64,000 nt of DNA. It comes from Plasmopara viticola. Lineage: Eukaryota; Oomycota; Peronosporomycetes; Peronosporales; Peronosporaceae. The stretch's first letter is position 1. Every line of letters begins with the position of its first letter. Where the stretch lies: positions 124,001 to 188,000 of the forward strand of contig MBPM02000079.1 in the NCBI GenBank assembly GCA_001695595.3, written 5' to 3'. Below the pieces are notes generated by a model. That model did no database searches and was not told where the DNA came from. It saw only the letters and a list, made by a program, of their open reading frames with translations. The position numbers and the translations under genes were made by a program. Positions 12,167-26,552 of the stretch are shown in pieces.

Positions 12167-13791
12167 ATGTCCGCATTACGCGCTCGCCCCGAATCCGTGG
12201 GTTTGACGCGCTATAACTTGCTGTACGTGACGCTAGGCGTGTTAGTGGTGCTAATGCTGGTTACACTGGCCTTTGAGATATCGTCTGTGTCATTGGGAGG
12301 CCACGCAGTGAAGCAAGGGGACGTTTCCAGTGTTATAGCTGCCGTCGCCGAGACCTCTCTTAATACCTCGTTGAAAAACTCCAAACGTTTCTACCCGGAC
12401 ATTGTGTTTGCCACGGATTGGAGCAAGCAGATCAAGGAGAGTGACATTCTCCATCAGGCGACATTGCATCGAGCCTGCATCCAATATAAAACGAGTGTCA
12501 TCCCATGGACTTATGGCCTGACCGAGAAGAACGAGACGTTTAACCTAATGCAACTCGTGAATGAGTCCGACCCCCAGCGGCTAGAAAAGCTACAGGAATG
12601 TCCAGATATCGATATATACTTGCCCGAAGGATTGCGAGATTATGGCTATTGCGAGGACGCCGCGGCTTACACAAAATGTACGTCATGAGGAATAGTCTTG
12701 TAGAGTATTGATTTGACTAACAAGCGAAATTGGATACAGTTGCAGAGGCGAGGATGCTGCCTTACTGGGCACTGGATCCAACCAGAGCAAGCAACGAGTC
12801 CATTACTTATCACGATTTGTGTCCGAACACGCCCGTGATCTTTTTCAATCACTATTCGGATGATTTGCTCATTCATCCAGACTGGCCAGCCTCTAAGCCA
12901 GTCTACTTGATGCCCAATATTGAAATGTTTGAACTTGAGAGTCAGCAGTTTTGGAGAGCTGATGTTGTGTTGTGCAAAACAGCATTGTGTGCCAAGTATG
13001 TGACCAAGTGGTACGACCAAGAACGCAATCCGAGAGGTACTAAAGTGCTTTACACACGCCACACGACGTCAAATTTGGCGTTAGTAGCCCAGAGTAAACT
13101 TACACCGAGCGAGAAGGAGACAAGACCCGAGAAAGATTTCACAAATGTATCGTTTATTCACACGGTGGGCAACAGTGCCGCTAAAGGCACGCGAAAGGTA
13201 CTAGGCTGCTGGCTAAGTCGACCTGATTTGCCGCGATTGGATGTGTACATCTCTCAGAGCTATTACGACCAAGGATTCAAAAGAAAGTACGGGGAATACA
13301 TAAAGAATAGCTCCAATGTTTTCGTCCATCCTGGACGACTGGAACCCGCAGCATTTGGGCAAATCGTTACGAATGCGGCGTATTTCTTGTGCCCAAGTAA
13401 ACACGAAGGGTACGGACACTACATTAATCAGGCGCGATCCTCACGTGCAGTGATCGTGACCACTGGCGTTCCACCTATGAACGAATTGATTACACCGTCA
13501 TCTGGTATATTAATCAGGTCGGCAACGCGGAAAGATACGAGACAATTTTTAAGCGGTGCTTCACCGAAACCGCACGCTTTGAGTGGCGTCGATGGTTACT
13601 CTGCTGTCTTTCGCCCCGCCAATCTGTGCAAAGCCGTAACAAAATTACTTAACACAACCGTGGAAGCACGCATCAAGCGCGCTGACAAGGCTTTGCAACA
13701 GTATTACTTTGACACGGTCTTCTTTGCGCACAAAATGAAGGAGCTACGCGTTACTGCGCGTTCCCACAGTCTACGGCACGGTGACACTTGA
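12167..13791 (+). CDS. type II membrane glycosyltransferase-like protein, paralogue 3
   Basis: Exons 12167-12677 and 12740-13791 join across a 62-bp intron (GTACGT donor, ATACAG acceptor, phase 1), giving 520 aa. The start is the ATG at 12167, which leaves a 16-residue cytoplasmic tail before a membrane span (about residues 17-39). The stem carries TDWSKQIKESDILHQATLHR, nearly as in paralogue 2. The luminal domain carries RWxxTxHTTSNLALVA-like and NVFVHPGRLEPAAFG segments and the C-terminal EGYGHYINQARS and PMNELITP blocks. It faces away from its two paralogues, with a LINE copy and 7 kb of desert between. Both splice sites and the whole frame are intact, so it is probably a working gene. Glycosyltransferase activity is inferred, substrate unknown. 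Confidence 0.82.
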
Positions 13792-16700
13792 CGAAATTGT
13801 AAAAATAAGCTTAATTTTTGAAAGTTGAGATTTAGACGAAACAGCAAAGAAAAAAAAGGAGACTCTGCTTTTTCAAAAATCTCCTGTCATGCAAAAATGG
13901 CAGACGTACGCTGCACTAGTCTCAATTGATTAAATCATCTTGATGGCAAACTTAGTTTCTGTCGGCTATGCTTTACTTTGATAAGCAACGTACGGCAATT
14001 CTATCTCGTTAATAGTTTAAGTGGACCAAAGTATGCAAACTGTGCTGCATTGTTCTATAATGTAAACGACAAATGCAGTGAATTGGGACTTTGCTAGTTA
14101 TCTCGCACCTTGTATGATACATTTGAGCTGCTTACATACTGTGTCAATGCTCCCGGACAATTGAGACTTCAGATTAAATGGTCGCGAACATGACGGCGTC
14201 GTTGTTGTCAATTTATTTATTTTCATTTGAGCAAGAATACGCATGTCTGTCATCGCCTGGTGATGAAATCTGGTGTCCTCATGGTCCCAATTTTGTTCAC
14301 TTACATAGTTTACTAGGTGAAAACACTGTTGCAAAAACTCTAGACAGCAAAGTGGGCCACCGTGTGGTCTGAAATGCTTCATGCTTCTTTCATTCAAAAC
14401 ATGCTGCGGCCAGGACTCTATCATGCATTTGCGTTCGCTCCCATGTCATCGCTCTTGATCAACTCATGTTTGTATCGAGATCAGGAGTGATAAAGAGGCC
14501 AAGAGACCGACAAATGATTCAAATAGTAACCGTAGCCTTCTGGAGTTTTGGTGTCGATTTCGTCGATTGTGAGTCAAACTTTGCTCTTATCTATAAGCTT
14601 GCCGCTTAAGGCTCTAAGCATATGCGCTTGTTGTCCAGCGGCGGGAAAATGTTCTCAGCAGTCAGTAGAAATTTATTACGAGGATGATCCATCAATATAA
14701 GCGTATTAGACACAGATCGAAGTAGTCTGCGTCGCTAGATCAAACACCTCTGAGGCAAGCAGCAACTTCGTCTCCGGATGTTATTGTATATGCATTATAT
14801 ACGGAGAAACAAGTCTTCGCCGCGACATTGTTTCAGCTTCTCAGAAAATTCGGGTCATCCTCAGAAACCAACAAGATCAGACTATGCTTCTTGTTGTCTT
14901 GTAGAAGTCCTTAGGCTCAGAGCTTGCACAAAGAAATAGCGTCTTTGCGTATTTTGCATACATTGTGCAACAAGTTTAAGTGTTAAGCTCTGCTGGTGTC
15001 ACTGCTTCGTCTTGTGGTTTCAGTAACTCTTCATCAAGACAGTAACGTCTCCCTGTGACTGTTTAATCTCGTCGTGTACTCTTTTTCAGCGTATTGCTGC
15101 TAAACCATCAACAAAATAGTCGTATCTAGTGATATGCTGGAGAGTCCGGCGTGCAGTACCTTCCAATAAAATTAAAATCCGCCTTCAGCTCCAGAAATTA
15201 AAGCATTCCAATTTTAGGCAAACTACACGCTCACGATAATTAAGAGATGCTAAAGTAACACTGCTAAATACTTGCTGGACAGGCTGACTACATTAAATGA
15301 ACAGGTGACGACACAAGATTCTGTACATGAATTTGGCTAATGCCGGGAAGGCCATGACGTCAACTAGAAGGATAGACTTAGTGTAATACACGATAACGAT
15401 CTTTTAACCTCAACAGATTTACATCGGTCTGCTCGCCAGATTAACATCCGCAACAAAGGTTAGCGTGCGTTCTTACAATCGGAAGCAAACGCACACAATT
15501 TGGAAGTGGTTGCTAGTTTTACCGAGGGTTTAGCACGGATATGACTCTGGTAAAAATGGTCGCCTGTGGCACGCCGTATTTTTTCATGGATGATAGTATC
15601 ATCACTGAGATGTAGCCTGTAAGTTATGCCACAGCGTTGTTCATTATTGCTTAAATCAGCTTCGGGAAAAATGTTGCTCGGCTGCCGGCGCATTGGAAGC
15701 ATAGTAAACACTCAACGATTAATATAGTCGCTCGACGCTTTACGACCGTGTGACAGTGACGCATTGACTATGCAATGACAAGATAGAGAGAGAAATCAGT
15801 TATTTTGAGTATCTGGACTTTTCGGTGAGCTGGTTGTGGGACTTCAGACAACGTAAGAGCCGGTCAGTGACTTACAACGGCTAGTAGTACTTTTAGCAAA
15901 CCGTCTTCGGAATACTAGTCGATATCATTGTTTTTAGATAATGCGAAGGACATCACGTTGAAGTCAAGGAAAAGCAGTTTTAGAATAAGAGAAGCTGCAC
16001 AAAAGAGAAGCTACCGTCAAAGCGTTTTCCGGAAATGGGAATGCTGTGTGAAACATATGTGGGGGCATTCTAAGCAATAAAGGCGGTTTTGAGAGCAGAT
16101 GTTCTTTATGTGATCATGAAACGGAATTGCCAGGCTGTGAAATATACGGCAGCAATCGCGCAGTATCAGCAGCGGGTGAAGAAAGACCAGCAAGAGGACT
16201 TATCAGCAGTAGCACCACATTCCACATTACACCGCACAGGATGGCCATGTTCGAAAAGCAAGAGCCTTGAGACAAGCATCGAAGTAGCACATGAATAGCT
16301 TTCTTGTCAAAGGAGTCGCGGTGAAACTCACGGAGTTAGATGAAAAGGATAATTTCGTGTTTTCCGGCATCACCCAGGACCAGGCAAAGGCTTGATTTCA
16401 ATTGACAAGCTTGCGAAAGTGGTTTGATTGTGACAACTTAGCATTTGCCAAGCGTCATCTGGAACGAAAAGCAAGCGCAAACACAAACGCTGGAAGGGCG
16501 TATAAGCTCAACTGTGATTAGAAAAAAAGCATGTAGGAAATATACTCAATGGAAGCTTATAAATGCTCGCATAAGACACCCGAACTAGGACGCGCTCAAA
16601 ATACAGCCCTCGAGACGTCCAGATGATCAAGGGCAAATGAACATTGTGTGGTGCGTGCTTAAAGGGCAGGTAGACTAACTGTCTCGAAAAGATATACTTA

Positions 16701-19700
16701 GAGATATACCAAGTGTAGAGCTGTATCATTTTTATTTTTTTAAAACAGCTACAAATTCTGTGATCAAGAGCAAAAATGTTCACATTTGATTCTGCTCATG
16801 GAAATAAACGTGAGCATTACGGCAAAGCGCCTTTTTACTCCATCGTCACTTGTCATTGGCTGAGCATATGTAGCCAACAAGTGGGCACCAAACTTAAGCT
16901 AGTCGCTTACACGAGGAAAGCCTGCGCACCTCACTTGGCGCACGCTTCACATCATCCATTTTCACGTCTTCCACTGAATTTTAGACAGATTTATACGTTC
17001 GTCCAGAATTGATTGCTTACCCGCTTGATTTCATCATTGTCTCATATCGCTCACTTCCGACCTCAGCTTTTGTGTGTCGTATATACCATTCACTTTAAGC
17101 GTATTCTCGTTGACATTTGTTAGCCATAGTCATGCTCGCAAATCTTGTCCCCTTGTCAGACCGCATCCGGCTCTGATAGGCATTTCACCAAGATTTGTAA
17201 AGCGTCTTATGCATTTAAACTTGTAAACTGCCAGCTGCACCTTAGACTACGATAAGAATTTGCCAAGAAACGTGATGTAAATGGCGCTTTTGTGCGGCAA
17301 GGAGACCGGACAGCCATGGAGGGTTTCAAGCTAAAGTACAGTTGAACAGCTCGCTGTCGATTGGACAGCGTTTATACAAAAGGTTTGCTCAGTATCGACA
17401 ACTCTTAGATATACGGGCGTTTGCTAAACAAGGCTGTCTAGGGTAAATGTATGCAGAATATGTCTGGATCAAGACTAGACATCATGTCTTTGTGCAAAAC
17501 AGTGTCATGATTTAAAGAATCATCAAATTTATCAAGTGCACCAAGTGCATCGACATCCGCTACCACGCTTGAGTGCGAGAGGCTTGAGCATTGCCTAGCG
17601 GTTTGGCGATACTACTAATGCACTAATACTATGTATATGTTTAGATCAAGAAGCAAGGTGCAGATGTCCCATAATCGTTAGAGTCAAAAGATCTTTTGGC
17701 TTAAACATATCTAGGATGAGTACAAATCCTGATGGAGTGAAGGAATTCTTCGCTTTGGGGTTTATCAGAAGATAAGTGAGGTCCACCAGTCACAAGACAA
17801 TAATTTGCAAAAGCTCTTCTTTGAAATTGCTTCTCGATTTGCTTAAGCAACTTATACTACTTCTTCGATAGTTCGCTCTGCTCGACTTCGAAGACGTAAT
17901 CGACAACGGTCCTTTCAAGAAGCTTCCTCCGCGGCTGTATTTTTTTCCCCTCAAACACAGCCTATTGACATTCAGCGATCTTCGCTCATGAACAGCTTAA
18001 CGCATCGCAGTCATGTTAAGAACGTCCACATTAAATGATTCTTTTCTGATTTGGATAAGATCTTGCTGATGACAAAACTAGAGCAGAAAACGGCCTTACG
18101 CAATGCCATTTCTCACTTGTAAACACTTGTGAAATGAATAAAGAATTTGTACTTAAATCTTAATCTTTAAACTCTCGAAAGAACACACGCTCCACGGTAA
18201 GCTTTTTAACTTTGATATTCGCAATTGCTAAACAAAAAATTTTGGTACAAAGAAGCGTCCACCCAAAAGCAGTGAAAGACTTGCTAAGACAGTTGATAAT
18301 ATTGCCACACAAAGCACAGCTATATAGCTCAAATGAGCGTCTTATCACCGTCACAAAAATCCATAACAGACGGCAATAGACTTCGTAGTCATCGAGGCAG
18401 GACCGGCGCGTGCCAAATCGAATCAGAGTCTTGGAAGAAAATCAATAAGCATTCTCCTAAAATTTTCTTATAAACGGTGACGTTTAATAGTTGCGAGCAA
18501 GTACGTTGCGCTGTTCATGTATACATTTCTTAGCTTCAGCAGCAGTAAGCAGTTGAGCAAGCTCACCTTCACACAAGTACTTGAATCAATTACCAACTTT
18601 GCAGGCCAGAAAATTAGCATTAGGCGTATGTCGTTAGGCCAAAAACAACTACAATTGCTATGTTTCTTCAACATGAATGCGAACAATACCAATCACGAGC
18701 AATTATTTACCAAATCAGAATGGCCATTAAATACAGCAATATCTCATTATCAAAAAAAGGCTTACACTGCAATGTACATGGTAGACCAAGTTACACGAGA
18801 TCCTGCTATATCTGTTGCGAATATATGGGCAGCCTGTCACGCACCGTGCTACCAGTCGAGTAGTCACACGCCGTTTGCAGATACATTTGTGCAGCATGGA
18901 CATCCATGCAAAGCATATGGTACCGTAATGATGCATAGCACCTTGCTACTATCGCAGTCTAAAGAGCACTAATAAATTCGAAGCTTTAAGGGACAGCGTT
19001 ACACTCTAAAATTTCTTATGGATGACTGAACAACACTGGATGGACTCTTGCAGATGGATACCGTAGCTCGGCAGTAGTCACAATTTCCTTTTCAGACGCA
19101 TGTGTATATAACTTGCCTCATGGAACTTTTTTCTTCTTTGTCGGTGTCCTCATTTCTTACCGCTCCTAAATTATGGCTTTAAATCCATCACTCATATATA
19201 TTAGCCAGCTGCCAGCTTTGAAGTCGATGGCATTATGTACATATTTGAAGCTCGTAAGATATAAACGTATTGCTACAATATTTATTGGTTTTTTGTAGTA
19301 TTTCTAATTTAGAGCAGATATTCAAAGTCGTCTAGCAGCTACACATCAACAAGCACGCACCAAGCTCATATGTAGTTTCGAGATTGCTTTTCGGCCTTAG
19401 CGCTTATTTATCGGTCGATTTTGAAGCAAGAGCATTCACGAGACCGTATGTATCCCGCACGTGATCTTTTTTTAATCAAAATGAAGACCAGACAGCACAA
19501 TGACACGCACCGAAAGCGTGTCACCCATTAAGAGGTATGTTCACTTCATAAAGTGTTTAAAATTATGACTGTCTCGCATTGAAAATATTTAAATTCCCTT
19601 AAATATTGCGCATTTGCTTTAATTCGGCAGCTGCAAATTCAAGAATTAAATTATTCCGTAAATTTCGATTGATATAAACTTTTGACTCAAACCAAGTAAG

Positions 19701-22700
19701 CTTTGAAGGAACGGGCAGCATGTAGTCAATATACTACTATGCTCTAGTGTTTGAAGAATATTTCTTGAGCTCTTATATAGACAAGCCCAAGTAAAAGACT
19801 TATACTAGGTCTTGAGTGATTCGACTTATAGAAATCGTTGGAGCCCGCAAGATAGCAAACTGTGGATCTGATCGTAGAGTAAAGATCAGAGACTTGATCT
19901 CACGCACTTGGTAGCACAAGTAATCCTTCTACATTATAGTATGTAGGACTGATCTTCGGAGCGGTACAGTGAAAATTAAAGGATTACAGACGAGCTGAAT
20001 AAGCTGACTTAGTTGCTCTTCTCCGGAAAGATGCAGCGCACAAAGACCCAACGCAATAAATGCGCAGTTAAAGACGTATTCTACTGATAAGAATGCGTTG
20101 TTGAATTATATTTAACTAAAGATGACAGGTTTTGAAGTAGTCAAAGCGATCGACAGTTTAATTTCATGCAAGATAAATCTCGGGGCACAAGAGGATCGGC
20201 TATGTAATTATGGTTCGCCTAAAAAATCATCCATGACCATTTGATCATCCACGATTTATCACGTATTTCAACATACGCGATCTTTTAAATAGACTAGCAA
20301 AAAGAATTGTTTTTTTGATCCGGTAAAAAAGTAAACAATTCCAACATGGCGATTATGTGTTAGACATCGATATTAGCTATCCGAAATCTTGCGATTTACG
20401 CTTGCTCCACGACAACATCCTAGATCATTATTTCTTACAGATCATACGATTAGATGAGTAAAAAAATATTAACAGTCTTTTTTTTCAACAAACATGGATA
20501 TTCTTTGGCCTGCACAAGTAATCCGTGTTAATGTGAAATCAATGGGCTACACGGATGCACACACAGACAGTCACGTCGGACTGAAGTTAGGCTTTGTCGG
20601 ACGACTCGATCTTCTCTGTTGGTCTCAATCTGTTATAAGAAGCAATCAATATTCGTAACGGAAAGTGTATACAATTTCATCCACAGTGGCTGATAAAGTT
20701 AGTTACAAACCTGGCAAGCCACCTAAATCTTTTAAATGTCGTGTCTTTCCTTTCTACGTACCGTTGAGATGAGCTAAGCTCAACCGATCTGTCGTAGTCA
20801 CAGGCCATCAGTGTAGTATGACCAGGAGCATCGATGGGTTCACAAGGTCAGACCCTCATCGTGTCACCGGTTATGAAAAAATTCTCTCCGCTAGTAAGCT
20901 GTCTTAGGTACAGTGTGCGACTGAAGTCTTGCAAGTTTCTCGAGCGCTTCTCCACCATGATGATGCGCATGCTCGGATTTTCAGGCTCCGGATTAATTGG
21001 AAATCTTTAGGTGCGAATCAAGCTAGAAGAAAAGGCAGACGTATCGTCGGAATAAGGGTCTTCGATAATGTTCCAGCGTCGATAGGACGTGCGAATCGGC
21101 AGAGCTTTTAATAGACGCTAAACATTCAAAAATGAAGTTTAGTATTTCATGTGGGCTTGAAAACGACGCACAATAGATCGGACCAAAGCACTAAAACCGA
21201 GTTTTGCAAAGATAAAGCCGATGAAGTCAATCTTTAGTCTAATTTTAAGCGTAAAGTTTGTTCCTCAATGGTTCGAATGGGTGAGGTTAACAAGTCGCTT
21301 GCGAAAAGTAACGACTACGCGCTTAACGTCTAAAAGTGACCAGACATGGCCTGAACATTTTGCAGCTGCAAACCCAGTTGATGCTTCAGCATAGGCAGTC
21401 GAGGACGTCAGAGTTACAGACCACTTAGGCTTTGAGTGAAAGGGCGAGCGTGGAGAGCATTCTTGCGCGACGTCGTATCTCATTGCTTGTGAAGTTGCGT
21501 GCCGAGCATGCTTGGGAGTTAAGGATTCGTTGTAGCGATAATTACCTGACGGTGTAAATTATTTCCGCATGGCGACTAGCGCTTTTAGCAGGACCTCAGT
21601 TCCGCAGCCAGAGTCTAAAATGTGGAAGCCGCCCATTTTCTATTTAAAAATATACAATGAACAGCAAGAGAGCACATCTTGGTGTTCTTGGTAATTGCTG
21701 TGGGTAGCCTTCACGAGAGCATGTTGCTGTGGACCATAAATAGCAGACGACAGCTACCTGGAAGTTTTAGTCCAGCGAGTATACCAAAGATACCGCGCTA
21801 CTTGGTCATTGAATAGGACAAAAAATACGAGCGACGAAGGTGATGCTATTGCTTCATGAGGCGTGAGACCACAGGTACGGTTTGCTTTTTTTGTCAGCTC
21901 CAAATATTTCCTAATTTGAATTGTCATTGTAGAATTTTTACAAAACAGCAACTTGTATCTTGGAGACGCATGTGACTCATTCGGACCAATAAAGCCAGAC
22001 ATCCAATGCATTTGAACTTTTGAAGCCTGAGGGCGTGTGTTAAGCTTGATATAAGGTCTGCTCATGATCTGAGACTCAGCTTATTTTCAACTGCTTCTCA
22101 TTCTCTTTGTCTTCTTTTTGTTAAACGTATAGTTTAACTCACCATCTTTAAGCAGAAACTTTATTTTTATTTAGTTACTGTTCTTAGAATGCAACACGTA
22201 TGAATATCGATTGGGTGTCAGGGAGCTTTTTTTGGTAAACTTTCAGACAAAAATTTATTTTTTTGCTATAAAAGCCAGCTACATGTAACAATTTGTAACA
22301 TCCTTCCTCTTAAACACTCGAATTGCATCCATTGGGGAAAATGATATTATTACTAATCACTGTTTGACACTTAAACAAAAAGCGATTTGGTCGTAGCGAT
22401 GATTGTATACGCAGCAAATTAGACTGGCAGTTGTTCGGGTTTCTCAACGACGACTAAGACGAATCCGAGAATGGCTTTTTGGACCTCAAGTCTGTTCCTG
22501 CAACAATAGCGGCTTCTTTGCTTTTACAACAAAGGCTACATCAACAACACAAAAGCTGCGGCTGCTACAAATGTTGTGCCTACGCCAAAAGCTGATCGTA
22601 CTTTAGGTAGCAAGGCGAACGTGGTTTGCTCATTCAAAAGTCGCTCAGACATACAACGCTTCAAGTAATCCTCCTATTCCATAACGGTAAGAATCGCGAG

Positions 22701-25306
22701 CCTGTCATTCTACTTTGTCTGGCCACCTCTTCTTAATGATAAAACTAATAAGATAGGACAAGAGCGCTCCACCAAGCATCGTTTGGATCTTCTTTCGCTC
22801 AGGCTGCGAAGTGGCTTCACTTTGGCGACAATGTTATCCGAACAAATTCATTGCTTGGAATTAGATGTGATGAGCTAACAAATTTATCGGCCACGTGAAA
22901 TGGTCTTTTACGCCACGTAGACCGTCAACTCACTTTCTGCACAGCGAGTGGGACGAGAAAGCGATTTTTCCAAACGTTATTATCCTACCGATTTAAGCCA
23001 TGAAGACAAATAATAGGAAGTTGTCATTGCGCGCTACAAAAGCTCTCTCTGGAATTTACTTTCCACCACAGTGTGAAAAGAGAAATTATAAAAAAGGCTA
23101 TAGTCCAGCGGGATTTTGCGACAGCCATGTTCGTGCTATAGAACCATTAAAGACACTAAAAGTGTTCACTCGGTATCGTAAAAGCCGTACAATAAGAATC
23201 AGTCATATTTCTGGTAGGCTACCGCCTGCTTAGAATATGCCAGTAGCGACTTCTCATGTCTAGAGGGAATAATGCATCAACTAGCAGAAGCAAAAACCAG
23301 GCTCGATTGTATTCTCGAGTCAAAAAAGGAAAAGCGAGCTACATAACAGAGTGCAACAGCTCGTACACACGTAATAAGTCGCTTAATATAATATAAGCGA
23401 CGGGGAACGTGAGAGAAAGTGTAAAATTTGCTCGCACACTAAAAGTCTCTCACGACTACCATGCGACTTTGTGTTGGTCACGCGTCTTCGGGGTCTCTCT
23501 TAAATGCATTATGTCTTAAAGCTAGAAGCAGGTGATGTAAACCTGAAAACTGAGAAACACATAGTACGATAACGAAGAGTCGCTGTTGCGACTAAAGAGC
23601 GTCACGTCAAAGTTGAGTTTTAATGAGCGTTTGCTCTGCGAAGATGAAAATCAGTGCAATATATCGTCTGTAAGCTCGTGCACATCTTTCTGACAAACTT
23701 AGACTAAATATGTAGTCAATAGTGACGACCCTACTCCCAAACACGATCTCGGGCATGGCTTAAATACCGTTTAACTCGACATAGTCCCCATGTTTCAGAC
23801 TATGTCAATGCAATTGATAACCTTTCGATTTGATTCGTCTTCAGATGGGGCATGTCCGCCAGAGCAGCTCTTTACACTCAAACTTAGCCTTCTGCGAGAA
23901 GAAGACCACAACCGGGTGGCGAAATGTTCACTTTTACAGCAAGACAAACGATGCTATCAATTGAGTGGATCGTACAATACCTCGAAATCGCATAGCTTAC
24001 GACTCTTTGGTTTCGTAGCGCTATCACGTTGACAGTCGGTTTCTATCAGATACAGATGAGTCCAATTGGTAGCAGCCGTAAACACCTCTACGTAGGATGC
24101 TTTAAAAATTGGCTCAGAATGTCGAAAGTCTTCAAATAGATAGCGATTACGTTCAATCGCGTATGCTGAGTCCGCCTAACGACTTCGTACTAAGTTATTT
24201 TACGAAAATTTTGTCTCAGCCACTCCTAAAGGAGTCTTAGTGCTTAGAACTGAATCAAGGGGCTCTTAGGCTATGCGCGAGAAACGTCTGCACGTAGTCT
24301 ATTTTTGTGCACCGAAATTGCTGTTGTGTGAACAGAGACAACATTTATACTGATCCCAGAAAATACTTTCATATGATCATGGCCAACGCCTTGAATTCCA
24401 GCTGGATGTGGATTGGCAGATTATCTATGCAATTAAACAAGAACTCTGTATTATTGATCCAGGAAGAATACGACATGATCGTGGTGTAATACAATTGTGT
24501 CGCTTCCAATTACCACTTAATTTACCTGTGATACAAAGTGTCTTTTAATTGCACTTCAATGCACTTCGATATAAAAACGCATCCTGGGATACTTTCAGGA
24601 CAGATGCACCCTGTCGAGAGAGACTACTCGGTGCATGACAAGTCGCTCCTTGGCATGCACTACACTCTGACTACGTCAGAATATAACTTGTCGGTGAGAT
24701 GATGTTCGATATCTACACTGACGATGCGTTACCGCGTACGGCGATGAAGAGTCTCGATCTCTCCCAACGCATAGTTTGGTGGGTATTTTAATCTACAGAG
24801 TGAAATCTTACAAATTGGGGTGATGTTCTTCTCGCCTCCCGAACAAAGACCAACGCCTTGATTGCATCATCATTTAGAATTAAGCAGCGCCACGATGAAA
24901 GCATTATACTAGAATACGCACAACCAAAGATACCGCTTTAAGTATGGCGGCGAGCTAATATTATATGTGATTGACGCTCCAAGCGACTATAATTTACGCG
25001 TAAGAAGCACTCGCGAATTTTTTGACACGCCACTTCGGCTACGAAAGATCTTTTAGGGCAGTATGGTCTTTCTTCTAACCTCACTTCTGTGGGTATTAGC
25101 TCCTTGCGACACCCAAGTCAGGTAGGCCGATAGTTAGCAAATATACCGCATCACCGATGACGTTTTTATGCAGTGTGTAAGCGGATATGCTAAATCGTTT
25201 TGGCGGCATGCTCCCACTCGTTGGATTTGCTTCTATTTGCCGTCATGCCGTTAGCGTAAAACAGGCTACACAGCTATTTTGCATGAATGGGTAATCCCCG
25301 CACTTC
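13792..25306. other. gene-poor AT-rich region
   Basis: About 11.5 kb without a convincing gene. The longest frame is 151 codons (18517-18972, plus), with an almost equally open opposite strand and no domain I recognise. A minus frame at 21265-21483 vaguely resembles a Ty1/Copia RNase H tail. Low-complexity A/T runs are common (for example 20270-20480). Most likely old, unreadable transposon sequence. Confidence 0.6.
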
Positions 25307-25758
25307 CTAAACGCCACTATATTGTGGTCTAAAGTTGCCAGGAGAAGAAAAGCCGAGGGGCTTGCTGGATACAGCTTTTCTCCAATGTGTGAGCATGTTG
25401 AAGCGTGCATTCTGCAGGAAGAGATCGGCTTTGGTCTTTAGGTTGGCGGTGTCTACCTTTAGTGTGTGGGTCAAAAACTCATGTAACGTATCTGTCGTGT
25501 GTGATTTGGTATCGGGATAAGTTACATTTGTCTCCTTAACATACATGTCAAACACAGCGCGAACGCGCGAAATTTGGGCTGCTTCATCCTTAATGAGCGT
25601 GGACTGGAAAATTTCAACGGCAGAAACGTCCATTTGTTTTTGCAGCAAGAGTCGCATAACTTCTCCCCTTGAGCATTAGTCAAGTCGCAGACAAAAAACT
25701 TATCGACTTGTAGAATTGATAACATGTTTCGAGAAGAATCTCTGGCATCGATCGTCAT
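25307..25758 (-). pseudogene. unknown protein with an apparent one-base frameshift
   Basis: The frame opens at the ATG at 25756-25758 (MTIDARDSSRNMLS..., VDKFFVCDLTNAQGE) and then continues in a different frame from about 25660 (VMRLLLQKQMDVSAVEIFQS ... to a stop at 25307). The switch is at a GGGG run near 25667, where the two frames overlap. Composition on both sides is protein-like and helical, and no intron with plausible GT-AG ends bridges the point. Joined, it would be about 150 aa. I do not recognise the family. It may be a decayed gene, a fragment, or a sequencing error in the G run. Confidence 0.4.
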
Positions 25759-26552
25759 AAAAATACTGAAGGTTTGTGTGGTATAGCGCTTAAGCGTTTA
25801 TATTAATTTTTCGACAAAGCAGAAATAATTCACTCTCGCGTGTCTAAAAGTGGGTGCAAATTTTTCCAAGCGGCTTTAGTATCTTATACTATTATCGTAT
25901 GCGAAAATGATGCGCGCCGTGGCCGTCGTGCTCGTTGATTTTTTGTCGATGCGCATTTTAATCGTCGTGATTCTAATTCTAATTCAACTCAGGCGTTTTT
26001 TCTATACCATCTTGCGCAGTTCCATCGATGCGTACTAAAGTTAACAAGTTAAAGGATAACGAGCGCCATCTCGTTTGCCTCCTCCATCTACTTAAATCAT
26101 TTACCACTCGCTTCATCGGATTGTATGGCTATTAATGCGATAACGCATGTAGATAAATTCTCAATAATAGACGGCATCGGAGCTTCTGATGGTGTGTCTG
26201 CGTATACATACCAAAGACATTCACCATTTCTTTTCCAATATTCGATAACAGTGAAAATAATATTTACTCGGATTATTTTTGCTGGTTGTCGTTATATTGG
26301 AAAATGTACACTTAGACATTTTAATTTAAACTAGCCATCGCCGTTGCATCGATGAGCTTTGACACACCCGCATCGATTGTGCGCAACGTCGTCTTAATAG
26401 TTGTGTCCTGTGCTTGGAAAGCTTCCTGCCCAGTTATCAAACTCGACCGACACTAAACACTTCAAATGCAATTAAAAAGGATCTTTTTCCAAACAATTAG
26501 CTCACCTAATGCATGTGGTCTAAAACTACTTGCGCCACTATTTGCCATGTTC

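Noticed and set aside
18517..18972. 151-codon plus frame in the desert
   Set aside because: No domain, no splice context, and the opposite strand is also open; length is compatible with chance in low-stop DNA.
21265..21483. Possible Ty1/Copia RNase H tail (SVTLTSSTAYAEAS) on minus
   Set aside because: Resembles SVTLSSTEAEYVA only loosely; neighbouring sequence gives no D-W or other expected blocks.
25903..26040. Short hydrophobic plus ORF (about 45 codons) and an overlapping minus ORF
   Set aside because: Both strands are open over a repeated GTCGT/GATGCG-rich stretch; no support for either.
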